Origin: Actinomycetota bacterium
GTDB lineage: Bacteria; Actinomycetota; Actinomycetes; S36-B12; UBA5976
Assembly: GCA_009702945.1 (NCBI GenBank)
Contig: WLGZ01000030.1
Location: 1-9,258 of the forward strand
Direction of reading: 5' to 3'
DNA length: 9,258 bases
Position numbers and translations under genes: made by a program. Shown here piece after piece: positions 1 through 6,735 of this stretch; within the stretch, counting starts at the first letter, position 1, and every line of letters begins with the position of its first letter. The notes beneath the pieces were generated by a model. That model was not told where the DNA came from. It saw only the letters and a list, made by a program, of their open reading frames with translations, and searched no databases.

Positions 1-1
1 A

Positions 2-625
2 AGCAGCGCTCGGCAAACGGAAATCGACACAATTCGCCAACAGCGTTCAGTTTCAGACTTGCGGACTGAGCAGCAAAGTTTTGCGAATAAAAATATTTTT
101 GCAACTGGTGCTGCTGAGACAAGTTACGATCCTCGCGATGTTGTTATTGGAGTTTCGCCAGCAACTGGCAAAGACATCTGGGTCACACTCTCTGGATTAA
201 GTCTTGCTGACGCGATCTCAGAAGTACTGGCTGGACTGGAAGAAGAAGGGTGCACTGGAAGAATTGTCAGAATTAACGACTCTCTCGATTTAGGAATGAT
301 TGGGCTTACTGCAGCCAGACTTTCTGGATCAGGAGTCAGCGTTGGACTACAGGCAAAAGGTACCGCCTTGATCCATCGCAGAGATCTTGCACCGCTAGCA
401 AATCTAGAGCTGTATTCAGTTGCACCAACTATCACCCGTGAGCTTTATCGAATGATGGGAATCAATGCTGGCCGTCATGCCAAGGGCGCCACTCCTGAAC
501 CCGTTAGAAATCCTTACTCAGACGAGGCCATCGAAGCGCGCTATCACACCAAAGTAGTTTCGCTAGTTGCGATTGAAAGAGAGTGCGTAAATAGTAATGG
601 GCCTGAAGTTATGGAGCTTAGATAG
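2..625 (+). CDS. pduD: Diol/glycerol dehydratase medium subunit, 5' partial, probably the C-terminal part of a fused large-medium subunit
   Basis: This is the medium (beta) subunit of coenzyme-B12-dependent diol/glycerol dehydratase, which converts 1,2-propanediol or glycerol to the aldehyde in the cytoplasm. The family signature is clear: DVVIGVSPATGKDI, then EVLAGLEEEG, then RLSGSGVSVGLQAKGTALIH, PLANLELYSVAP and NAGRHAKGATPEPV, matching the PduD/GldB core in order. The reading frame is open to the left edge. The only start codon in the window is a TTG at 59 without a convincing ribosome binding site. The residues before it (SSARQTEIDTIRQQ) line up with the C-terminal tail of large subunits as I recall it for Klebsiella GldA (ISAERWAEIKNIPG). 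I therefore infer that the gene continues upstream as a large-medium fusion; a separate medium gene starting outside the window is the alternative. No microcompartment-targeting helix of the PduD type is visible in the part present. The small subunit follows after 2 nt. Confidence 0.88.
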   Translation, partial: SSARQTEIDTIRQQRSVSDLRTEQQSFANKNIFATGAAETSYDPRDVVIGVSPATGKDIWVTLSGLSLADAISEVLAGLEEEGCTGRIVRINDSLDLGMIGLTAARLSGSGVSVGLQAKGTALIHRRDLAPLANLELYSVAPTITRELYRMMGINAGRHAKGATPEPVRNPYSDEAIEARYHTKVVSLVAIERECVNSNGPEVMELR

Positions 626-627
626 TT

Positions 628-993
628 ATGAGTGAACAAAAAGGTTTTTCTGGAAAAAATGTTTCTGAAGTTACTGTTGAATCAATTCGACGCGGCGACA
701 TTACTCTTGACGATGTCAGAATCCATCCTGAAACTTTGGCGAAGCAAGCCCAAGTTGCCAGAGACAACGGCAATCCACAATTAGCTGAAAACTTTCTTCG
801 CGCCGCAGAGCTAACTTCGTTATCAGACGAGTTAGTTATGGGTTACTACGATGCCTTGCGTCCGGGACGTTCAACTCCAACGCAGCTATTAGAAATTGCT
901 GACGAATTATCAAAGCATGGTGCGGAAAAGAATGCGGAGCTATTTAGGCAAGCGGCAGATGTTTATGCTCGTCGTGGTTTAGCAGCAAAATAG
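628..993 (+). CDS. pduE: Diol/glycerol dehydratase small subunit
   Basis: This is the small (gamma) subunit of the B12-dependent diol/glycerol dehydratase, forming the heteromeric enzyme with the large and medium subunits. The 121-residue protein shows the family pattern: DITLDDVRIHPETLAKQAQ, then NPQLAENFLRAAELTSLSDE, YYDALRPGRST and LLEIADEL, ending in a helix (FRQAADVYARRGL). The match to PduE/GldC is residue-for-residue over most of its length. It is shorter than Salmonella PduE (about 170) and a little shorter than GldC (about 140), because it lacks most of the N-terminal extension. Together with the absence of shell genes here, this argues for a free cytosolic enzyme and not a microcompartment one. 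The ATG lies 2 nt after the preceding stop, with GGAG at 613-616 as a possible ribosome binding site 11 nt upstream, so translation is probably coupled. Confidence 0.93.
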   Translation: MSEQKGFSGKNVSEVTVESIRRGDITLDDVRIHPETLAKQAQVARDNGNPQLAENFLRAAELTSLSDELVMGYYDALRPGRSTPTQLLEIADELSKHGAEKNAELFRQAADVYARRGLAAK

Positions 994-998
994 TTCAT

Positions 999-2642
999 AT
1001 GGGACTTGTTGCTGGAATCGACATTGGTAATTCCACGACCGAAATCGTGATCGCTTCTGGAAGTGAGCCGATCGCCTGGGATCGCAGACCTACTAGAGGT
1101 ATGAAAGGTTCGGAAGCCTCAATCAAAGCAGCGGTTTCACTATTGCAAAGTTTGCAGCGCGAACACCAGCTCACAATCGAAAAGGTTGTTGTAGCCCCAT
1201 GGCAACCAGTTGAGACTTTAACTTCAACTATTCATGAACCATTGCCAGATACTGGTCGGTTGCAAATCTTAAAGACCGCTCATCAAAGTGTTGTTGGTGA
1301 TGGCTGGGCAATCGGCCAACCCTGGTTGATAACCCAAGAAGCAATAAGTGAAGTCTCTTTGATCGCAGTAGTTCCAAGTGGTGTTGGATTCGAGTTTGCT
1401 GCTGCAGCTATCAATCGAGAGTTGGAAAATGGTTCAAACATAGTTGGCGCTGTAATCGCCGATGACGAAGCCGTGTTGGTTGCTAAGCGTGTAAGTGCAG
1501 ACATTCCTATCGCTGATGGCGTGGATACTGAGATCGCGCGAACGGCGCACAGACTTTTTCTTGAAGTTAGGCCACAAAACTCTTCACTTAAAATTGCCAC
1601 TGATGTTTGGGCGCTCCGTTCAGCACTTGAGCTTTCCGAAATGGATGCAAGTCCACTGAATGAAATTGTGCGATGGGTAAAGAATGAACGAACTGCGTTA
1701 ATTGGACTTTTTTCGGAAACCCAAATCTCTACTAAAACCAATAACGGTTTTATTGATTGGATTGATGGCACAACAACTGAGCTGTTTGAAGCAATTGCCA
1801 AAATTGAAAATTCCCTAATTGGCGATGTTTCTAGGATTGCGATTTCAGATCGAATTAGTACCTCTGACATTTGGGCTTTTGACATCACAAAAGTTTTAGC
1901 GGATCGTGGCTTGCGACAAGTAGGACACACTCGCGACTTAGCGCTAGCGCAACTTTCACCACACAGTTCAAGTTCAAATCTGGACCTCAGTGCAATGTTC
2001 AAGGTTCCTGTTGTTGTGGCTGAGTCGGAAAGTTTTGCGGCACGAATAGGCGCAACTAGTACACCTGGTGTTGGATCGGGGGCTGCAATCCTTGACATCG
2101 GAGGCGGCACAATCGATTTGATTTCCGAGGTTGAGATATCTGCTGCTGGAGCCGGTGAGCTTTTGACTGCTGCAGTCGCCTTTGCACTTGATACTTCAAG
2201 AGGTGCCGCAGACTGGATTAAGCGTGGTCCGGCGCAAAGACTCGAATCGCCTCAAGTTTTGCTCTCGGAAGACGGCAGTAAGAACTTTGTTTCGGAGGCG
2301 TCCCCATACCCCGCTTCGGCAATGGGCTCATTAGTTACGCCAGGTCCAGCAGGCTTTCTTACTTTCGGACAGAACTTGCAGCCTGCCGAATGGCGGATTA
2401 TGCGTCAAGGGTTGAAGCAAGCAGCAATGGGAATGAACGTTGCACGTCTGATTCGAAGTCTGGAATCAAAAACTGGCACCGCAAAGGATCTGGACCTTGT
2501 CGTCGTTGGCGGACCTGTTGCCGATGACGAACTTCTGCCAGTGATTGGTGCTATTCCTGGGGTTAAAGGAATTGGCCGGGGAAATGTCGCAGGAAAGCTT
2601 GGTCATAGATATGCCGTGGCCTACGGACTTTCCCAGATTTAG
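999..2642 (+). CDS. pduG: Diol dehydratase-reactivating ATPase, large subunit
   Basis: This is the large subunit of the reactivating factor (DdrA/PduG/GdrA type), an Hsp70-like chaperone that uses ATP to remove damaged cobalamin from inactivated diol dehydratase. Actin-like ATPase elements are visible: phosphate-1 loop GIDIGNSTTE at residues 6-15, phosphate-2 loop LDIGGGTID at 365-373, and the adenosine-side VVVGGP near 501-506, followed by GIGRGNVAGKLGHRYAVAYGL as in the family's C-terminus. At 547 residues it is about 60 shorter than DdrA (about 610), with the loss spread through the N-terminal and middle parts. The ATG follows the small-subunit stop by 5 nt, so it belongs to the same transcript. 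The partner small subunit (PduH/DdrB) does not follow; it is either elsewhere or missing. A long antisense frame within the gene is a shadow. Confidence 0.92.
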   Translation: MGLVAGIDIGNSTTEIVIASGSEPIAWDRRPTRGMKGSEASIKAAVSLLQSLQREHQLTIEKVVVAPWQPVETLTSTIHEPLPDTGRLQILKTAHQSVVGDGWAIGQPWLITQEAISEVSLIAVVPSGVGFEFAAAAINRELENGSNIVGAVIADDEAVLVAKRVSADIPIADGVDTEIARTAHRLFLEVRPQNSSLKIATDVWALRSALELSEMDASPLNEIVRWVKNERTALIGLFSETQISTKTNNGFIDWIDGTTTELFEAIAKIENSLIGDVSRIAISDRISTSDIWAFDITKVLADRGLRQVGHTRDLALAQLSPHSSSSNLDLSAMFKVPVVVAESESFAARIGATSTPGVGSGAAILDIGGGTIDLISEVEISAAGAGELLTAAVAFALDTSRGAADWIKRGPAQRLESPQVLLSEDGSKNFVSEASPYPASAMGSLVTPGPAGFLTFGQNLQPAEWRIMRQGLKQAAMGMNVARLIRSLESKTGTAKDLDLVVVGGPVADDELLPVIGAIPGVKGIGRGNVAGKLGHRYAVAYGLSQI

Positions 2643-2688
2643 ATTTGTATTGGATTTCCTACCCCGCAATCAAGAAAATCTGGAAAAG

Positions 2689-2723
2689 TATCATTAACAA
2701 CTTTTCGTGATTCCACAGGGGAG
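2689..2723 (+). promoter_or_regulatory. Possible -10 box and strong Shine-Dalgarno for the amidohydrolase
   Basis: In the 86-nt gap after the reactivase gene, AGGGGAG (2717-2723) lies 5 nt before the ATG at 2729. It is the best ribosome binding site in the window. TATCAT (2689-2694) is a reasonable -10 hexamer about 35 nt before the start, but no good -35 is seen at 16-18 nt. The site decides the start codon; the promoter part is tentative. Confidence 0.45.
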
Positions 2724-2728
2724 AAAAA

Positions 2729-4327
2729 ATGACAACAACAGTTTGGCACAATGGAAAAGTCTGGATTAATGAAACCCAGACTTCGAATGCGCTTGCCGCT
2801 ACCAATGGCTTGATTGTTGCTCATGGTGATGCTGCCCTTGCTTTGAATGCAGATGAAAAAATCGATTTAAAAGGTGCAACCCTGTTGCCAGGTTTTGGTG
2901 ACGGCCATGCTCATCCAGTTTTTGGTGGCATTGAAACTTTGTTCGCGCCAGTGCGCGGCCCCGAAAAATTGGAACAGTTACTCGAGGCAGTAAAGACTTG
3001 GGCAGATGCCAACCCAGATGCGCCATGGGTTCGCGGTGAAGGTTATGACCCAAGCCTTTCACCACGTGGTGAGTTTGACGCCAAGTGGCTAGACGAAATT
3101 GTTCCTGATCGTCCAGTTGTATTACGCGCGATGGATTATCACACTGCTTGGGTGAACACGAAAGCGCTAGAGCTCGCAGGTATCACCAAGGACACACCTC
3201 AACCAGGTGATGGTGAAATTTCATTGCGTGAAGATGGCACGCCATCAGGCACCCTACGCGAATGGGGTGCTTGGAAAATGGTTTATGACTTGTTGCCACC
3301 ACTAACTTTGGATCAACGTGATCAAGCCCTGCGCGCGGCATCGACGGCATTTTCATCTTGTGGTGTTACCTGGGCACAAGATGCCTGGGTTGAAGAAGAC
3401 ACTATGGAAAGTTGGTTGCAGGCAGCCAAATCTGGAGCATTAACATTCCGAGCAAATCTTGCCTGGTTAGCTGAACCTGAAGGTGTTTGGAAAACCAAGA
3501 TTGATTCATTTGAAACCAATCGAGATCGAGTGAAGCGAGAAGCACCAGAGCGACTAACCGGTAACACCGTTAAATTCTTTGCTGATGGAATTCTTGAAGG
3601 CGGCACCGCAGCGGTACTTGAAGATTATTGCGACTGCCCAAATAAAGGAATGCCGAACTGGCGTCGCGAAGAACTCTTTGAGGCAGTAGCTGCAGTTGTA
3701 GCTAGAGGTTTTCAAGCCCACATCCATGCGATTGGCGATGCTGGAATTAGAAATGCACTAGACGCATTTGAGCATGCTCGAAAAGTTGGGGGCAAGCTAA
3801 TTAATCCAGTTATCGCGCATTCCCAGTTGATTGATCCCGCAGACCTGCCTCGCTTTAAAGAACTCGATGTGATTGCTAACTTCGAACCCCTTTGGGCTCA
3901 GCTTGCAAATGAACAAGTTGTCTTAACTATTCCGCGACTTGGACAAGAGCGCGCCGATCGACAATATCCAATGGCAACTCTGCTGCACAGTGGTACCAAG
4001 ATTTCATTTGGTTCGGATTGGCCAGTTACTTCCCCAGTTCCCATGGAGGGAATTGGTATCGCAATCACCCGCCAAACGGATGAAGAATTTCCGCCAGGTG
4101 GCTGGGTACCTCATGAGCGCCTAACTCTTAATGAAGCGCTAACTGCTTACACAATGGGAACTGCGGTTCAGGCAGGTGAAGAAGAACTTTGGGGTGACTT
4201 GGCAATTGGCAAACGCGCCGATGTAGTAATGATGGACACCGACATTCATTCATTGGAACCAATGCGAGTTCGCAAAGCCAAAGTCGTTGGCACCTGGCTT
4301 GGTGGCGTTCGAGTATTTGGCAAATAA
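2729..4327 (+). CDS. Metal-dependent amidohydrolase, Amidohydro_3 (YtcJ/NfdA-like) family
   Basis: This is a cytosolic metal-dependent hydrolase of the amidohydrolase superfamily, branch Amidohydro_3, which contains YtcJ-type proteins and N-substituted formamide deformylase. The 532 residues have the usual plan. An N-terminal beta-sandwich part is followed by LPGFGDGHAHP with the metal-binding HxH at 60/62. Next come a DYHTAWVNTKAL stretch typical of the branch, FADGILEGGTAAV just after Lys282 (candidate bridging lysine), HIHAIGD with His331/His333, IAHSQL with His364, and FGSDWPV with the metal/catalytic Asp430. The chain ends in the GKRADVVMMD motif of the returning beta-sandwich. All expected metal ligands are present, so it should be active. 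The substrate cannot be read from sequence; cleavage of an amide or N-formyl bond is the family-based guess. It has its own strong ribosome binding site and stands between the dehydratase genes and the urease-like operon. Confidence 0.87.
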   Translation: MTTTVWHNGKVWINETQTSNALAATNGLIVAHGDAALALNADEKIDLKGATLLPGFGDGHAHPVFGGIETLFAPVRGPEKLEQLLEAVKTWADANPDAPWVRGEGYDPSLSPRGEFDAKWLDEIVPDRPVVLRAMDYHTAWVNTKALELAGITKDTPQPGDGEISLREDGTPSGTLREWGAWKMVYDLLPPLTLDQRDQALRAASTAFSSCGVTWAQDAWVEEDTMESWLQAAKSGALTFRANLAWLAEPEGVWKTKIDSFETNRDRVKREAPERLTGNTVKFFADGILEGGTAAVLEDYCDCPNKGMPNWRREELFEAVAAVVARGFQAHIHAIGDAGIRNALDAFEHARKVGGKLINPVIAHSQLIDPADLPRFKELDVIANFEPLWAQLANEQVVLTIPRLGQERADRQYPMATLLHSGTKISFGSDWPVTSPVPMEGIGIAITRQTDEEFPPGGWVPHERLTLNEALTAYTMGTAVQAGEEELWGDLAIGKRADVVMMDTDIHSLEPMRVRKAKVVGTWLGGVRVFGK

Positions 4328-4333
4328 GTTTTG

Positions 4334-4347
4334 CCTGATCGGTCAGG
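4334..4347 (+). repeat. Short inverted repeat upstream of the urease-like operon
   Basis: CCTGA-TCGG-TCAGG forms a perfect 5-bp dyad with a 4-nt centre. It ends 1 nt before the TAGGTT -10 box, so it sits in the promoter spacer, where a repressor or activator could act. It has no T-tract after it and is therefore not an intrinsic terminator of the amidohydrolase gene. At this length it could be chance. Confidence 0.35.
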
Positions 4348-4348
4348 A

Positions 4349-4360
4349 TAGGTTTGAGCC
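4349..4360 (+). promoter_or_regulatory. Leaderless promoter of the urease-like operon (-10 box TAGGTT)
   Basis: TAGGTT (4349-4354) fits the actinobacterial TANNNT -10 consensus and is followed by exactly 6 nt and the GTG start at 4361. No ribosome binding site is seen, so transcription probably begins at or next to the start codon. The same geometry (TAGGCT, 6 nt, ATG) recurs at 7766-7778. No clear -35 is visible. Confidence 0.5.
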
Positions 4361-5038
4361 GTGGAATTAACGCCTTCGGAACTCGATCGACTCTTGATCT
4401 TTAATGTGGCCCAACTAGCGCAATCTCGTAGAGCGCGAGGCGTGAAACTAAACAAACCTGAGGCTGTCGCCCTGATTTCCCATGCGGTTATCGAAGCTGC
4501 GCGAGATGGCGCTAGCCATTCGCAAGCCCTGCAAGCTGGAATCAATGCCGTGACCGACGCTGACTTATTGCCAGGTGTTGGACCACTATTAAGTGGGATC
4601 GCAGTTGAGGCAGTTTTCTCTGACGGTCGCAGACTAGTTGTAGTTGATTTTGAATCAACAGATATTGATGTGCCAGGCAAAGTAACTCGCCTTGAGTCAA
4701 TCGCAAGCATTCCAAATCCAGACGTGAACTCCGTAGTTGTCGTGAATAAATCTGACATTCAAATTTCGGTGACGACTCACATGCATTTCTTTGAAGCTAA
4801 TCCAAAACTTCAGTTTGATCGGGTTGCCACATATGGCAGACACCTGCACATTCCTGCTGGAGAACATGTTGACTTCCCACCAGGTGTGGAAGTTTCAGTG
4901 AACCTCGTTCCGATCTCCGGAAACCGAATACTAATTGGGTTCGCCGGATTAGTGGATGGTCCATTAGATGCCCCTGGGGCAAAAGAAAATGCAATATCAA
5001 AGGCTCGCTCGCTCGGATATTTGGGATTTGAATCATGA
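4361..5038 (+). CDS. ureAB: Urease subunit gamma/beta fusion
   Basis: This is a fused gamma-beta structural subunit of the urease family, which packs around the catalytic alpha subunit encoded next. Residues 1 to about 100 are the gamma domain: MELTPSELDRLLIF, then RRARGVKLNKPEAVALISH, EAARDG and an acidic DLLPGVGPLLSGIAVEAVF segment matching UreA. Residues from about 105 to 225 are the beta domain: PGKV, then VTTHMHFFEANPKLQFDR (His140, His142) and GRHLHIPAGEHVDFPPG, as in UreB. Fusion of these two chains is known in some actinobacteria and in Helicobacter. The GTG start is supported by the preceding -10 box and by alignment to the UreA N-terminus. Its TGA overlaps the ATG of the alpha gene by 4 nt (ATGA), indicating coupled translation. 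Some usual beta-subunit residues are changed, in line with the divergent alpha partner. Confidence 0.92.
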   Translation: MELTPSELDRLLIFNVAQLAQSRRARGVKLNKPEAVALISHAVIEAARDGASHSQALQAGINAVTDADLLPGVGPLLSGIAVEAVFSDGRRLVVVDFESTDIDVPGKVTRLESIASIPNPDVNSVVVVNKSDIQISVTTHMHFFEANPKLQFDRVATYGRHLHIPAGEHVDFPPGVEVSVNLVPISGNRILIGFAGLVDGPLDAPGAKENAISKARSLGYLGFES

Positions 5039-6726
5039 ACAGCCAAGAGTTAGCTGATAGCCAACAAGACATTGCAATTCATGGCGCTCGTAAAGGAGAC
5101 TTTGTTCGCCTAGGTGATACCCAACTTGTAGTTCGAGTTGAAGCAGATGATCGGGAACTTGGAAATGAAGTTCAAATTGGTTTTGGCAAGAACATGCGTG
5201 ATGGCATTGGAATGCGATCAGTACCAAGTAGCGAATCTTGTGACGTTGTAATTACAAACGTTCTAATCATTGACGCAATTCAAGGTATTCGGGTTAGTTC
5301 AATTGGAATTCGCGGTGGCCGAATCAGCGCTATTGGCAGGGCTGGAAATCCAGACACCATGGATAATGTCGATGTCATCATTGGCAGTGGCTCAATCGTG
5401 ATTCCCGGCGAAGGTTTAATTGCAACAGCCGGTGGCATCGATACTCACGTTCATGCCATGTCACCACGAGTCTGTGATGCTGCGCTTGCCAGCGGTGTAA
5501 CCACGATTATTGCCCAAGAATTCGGCCCGTTTTGGGGTGTGGGTGTTAGCTCTAAATGGGCCCTTGAACAAGCCCACAATATGTATGGTGCTTGGCCATT
5601 AAATGTTGGCATCTTGGGTCGCGCAGCCGGATCCACTAGAGCGCCACTTGAAGAGGCACTTGCCGGTGGAGTTTGCGGATTCAAAATTCACGAAGATACC
5701 GGAGCTCATCCCCGCACGATTGATACCACGTTAACTTTCGCTGATGAATTTGATGTCGCTGTCGCACTACACACTGATGGATTAAATGAGATGCTCAGCG
5801 TCGCTGACACTATCGACGTAGTTGATGGTCGTGCAGTTCATGCTTTCCATGTTGAAGGATGTGGTGGTGGTCACTCCCCCGATGTATTGACCATGGCCGG
5901 GCGCGAAAACATTTTGGCATCGTCTACCAACCCCACGCTGGCCTATGGTGTCAATGCTGCAGATGAACACGTGGCAATGATTATTTCTGCACACGGCATG
6001 AATCCAGAATTACCAAGCGACGTTCAAATGGCTCGTAATCGAGTTCGCAACGCAACTATGGCAGCGGAGAATCGTCTACACGATATGGGTGTAATTCCAG
6101 TTACTTCTTCTGATGCTCTGGGCATGGGCCGAGTTGATGACACTTGGCGCAAGACTTTTGCAATGGCAAGTATGTTTGCCGATCACGCGATACTCGATGG
6201 TTCCGTCGCGCCCGATGATGTTGCAATCAACAACGACCGAGTCTTAATGCACGTTGCAAAAATTACAACCAACCCCGCTCTAGTACATGGCCTGTCTCAT
6301 GAGATTGGTTCTATACAAATAGGTCTGATGGCAGACATTGTGCTTTGGCCATATTCAACTTTTGCTTCAAAGCCAAACATGATCATTAAGAATGGTCTGC
6401 CAGCTTGGGGTGTAGTTGGTGACCCAGGGGCAACCGTTTCAAACGCTCAGCCGCTGCTAATTGGTCCACAATTTGGGGCTTTTGGAGTTACGGCTGAAGA
6501 TCTAGGCGTCCACTTCACCAACAGCAATTCAGGCATCTCATTATCTCGCCGGCGAAGTGTTCCAGTGAAGAACACCAGAACCGTTCGAAGTTCAGACATG
6601 ATTCGTCACGGGATTCTTGGGGAAATCCATGTCGATCACACCGGAAATGTCGTAACGTTCAATGGTCAGCACATTACGAGTGACCCCCAAAACGCAGCGA
6701 CACTCACCCGCACATTTTTGCTTTAG
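5035..6726 (+). CDS. ureC: Urease-like alpha subunit (divergent UreC)
   Basis: This is the catalytic alpha subunit of a urease-family enzyme, a dinickel amidohydrolase in classical members. Its 563 residues match the usual length. Conserved active-site residues are His138 and His140 (GGIDTHVH), Lys217 (the lysine that is carbamylated in urease), His219, His246, His272, His320, Arg336 and Asp360. From Lys217 on, numbering equals that of Klebsiella UreC. Conserved blocks include SSTNPTLAYG, SSDALGMGR and NPALVHGLSHEIGSI. Odd points: the GGGTGPAAGTNATTCTPG block of ureases is replaced by AQEFGPFWGVGVSSKW and the loop is 4 residues shorter; the flap cysteine 319 is Ala; Ala363 is Gly; the HEDWG tryptophan is Thr222; and the N-terminal YGPT motif is absent. 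I infer a functional metal site with a changed pocket. The substrate may be urea or a related amide/ureide. No accessory genes lie nearby. Confidence 0.88.
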   Translation: MNSQELADSQQDIAIHGARKGDFVRLGDTQLVVRVEADDRELGNEVQIGFGKNMRDGIGMRSVPSSESCDVVITNVLIIDAIQGIRVSSIGIRGGRISAIGRAGNPDTMDNVDVIIGSGSIVIPGEGLIATAGGIDTHVHAMSPRVCDAALASGVTTIIAQEFGPFWGVGVSSKWALEQAHNMYGAWPLNVGILGRAAGSTRAPLEEALAGGVCGFKIHEDTGAHPRTIDTTLTFADEFDVAVALHTDGLNEMLSVADTIDVVDGRAVHAFHVEGCGGGHSPDVLTMAGRENILASSTNPTLAYGVNAADEHVAMIISAHGMNPELPSDVQMARNRVRNATMAAENRLHDMGVIPVTSSDALGMGRVDDTWRKTFAMASMFADHAILDGSVAPDDVAINNDRVLMHVAKITTNPALVHGLSHEIGSIQIGLMADIVLWPYSTFASKPNMIIKNGLPAWGVVGDPGATVSNAQPLLIGPQFGAFGVTAEDLGVHFTNSNSGISLSRRRSVPVKNTRTVRSSDMIRHGILGEIHVDHTGNVVTFNGQHITSDPQNAATLTRTFLL

Positions 6727-6729
6727 GAG
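6725..6729 (+). promoter_or_regulatory. Shine-Dalgarno that decides the start of the C45 hydrolase gene
   Basis: AGGAG overlaps the TAG stop of the urease-like alpha gene. It lies 6 nt from the ATG at 6736 but only 3 nt from an in-frame GTG at 6733, so ATG 6736 is the better start. Confidence 0.6.
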
Positions 6730-6735
6730 TTTGTG

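Noticed and set aside
59..61. TTG as the true start of the dehydratase medium subunit
   Set aside because: No convincing ribosome binding site precedes it, the frame stays open upstream, and the upstream residues resemble a large-subunit tail.
628..993. Microcompartment-associated Pdu system
   Set aside because: No shell-protein genes are seen, and the small subunit lacks the N-terminal extension of microcompartment enzymes. A free enzyme is the simpler reading.
1283..2110. 275-codon open frame on the minus strand inside the reactivase gene
   Set aside because: It lies wholly antisense to a gene with clear family motifs, has low-complexity Ser/Ala-rich content typical of shadows, and has no ribosome binding site or recognisable domain.
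2633..2683. CCAGATTT/AAATCTGG inverted repeat across the end of the reactivase gene, as a possible terminator
   Set aside because: The loop is about 35 nt, the stem is AT-rich and no T-tract follows, so it is not a credible intrinsic terminator.
4246..4758. 170-codon minus-strand frame across the ureAB promoter and 5' part
   Set aside because: It is antisense to the well-supported urease gamma-beta gene, Ser/Thr-rich with no known pattern, and is a by-product of codon use.
6733..6735. GTG as the start of the C45 gene
   Set aside because: It is only 3 nt from AGGAG, while the ATG directly after it has the normal 6-nt spacing.
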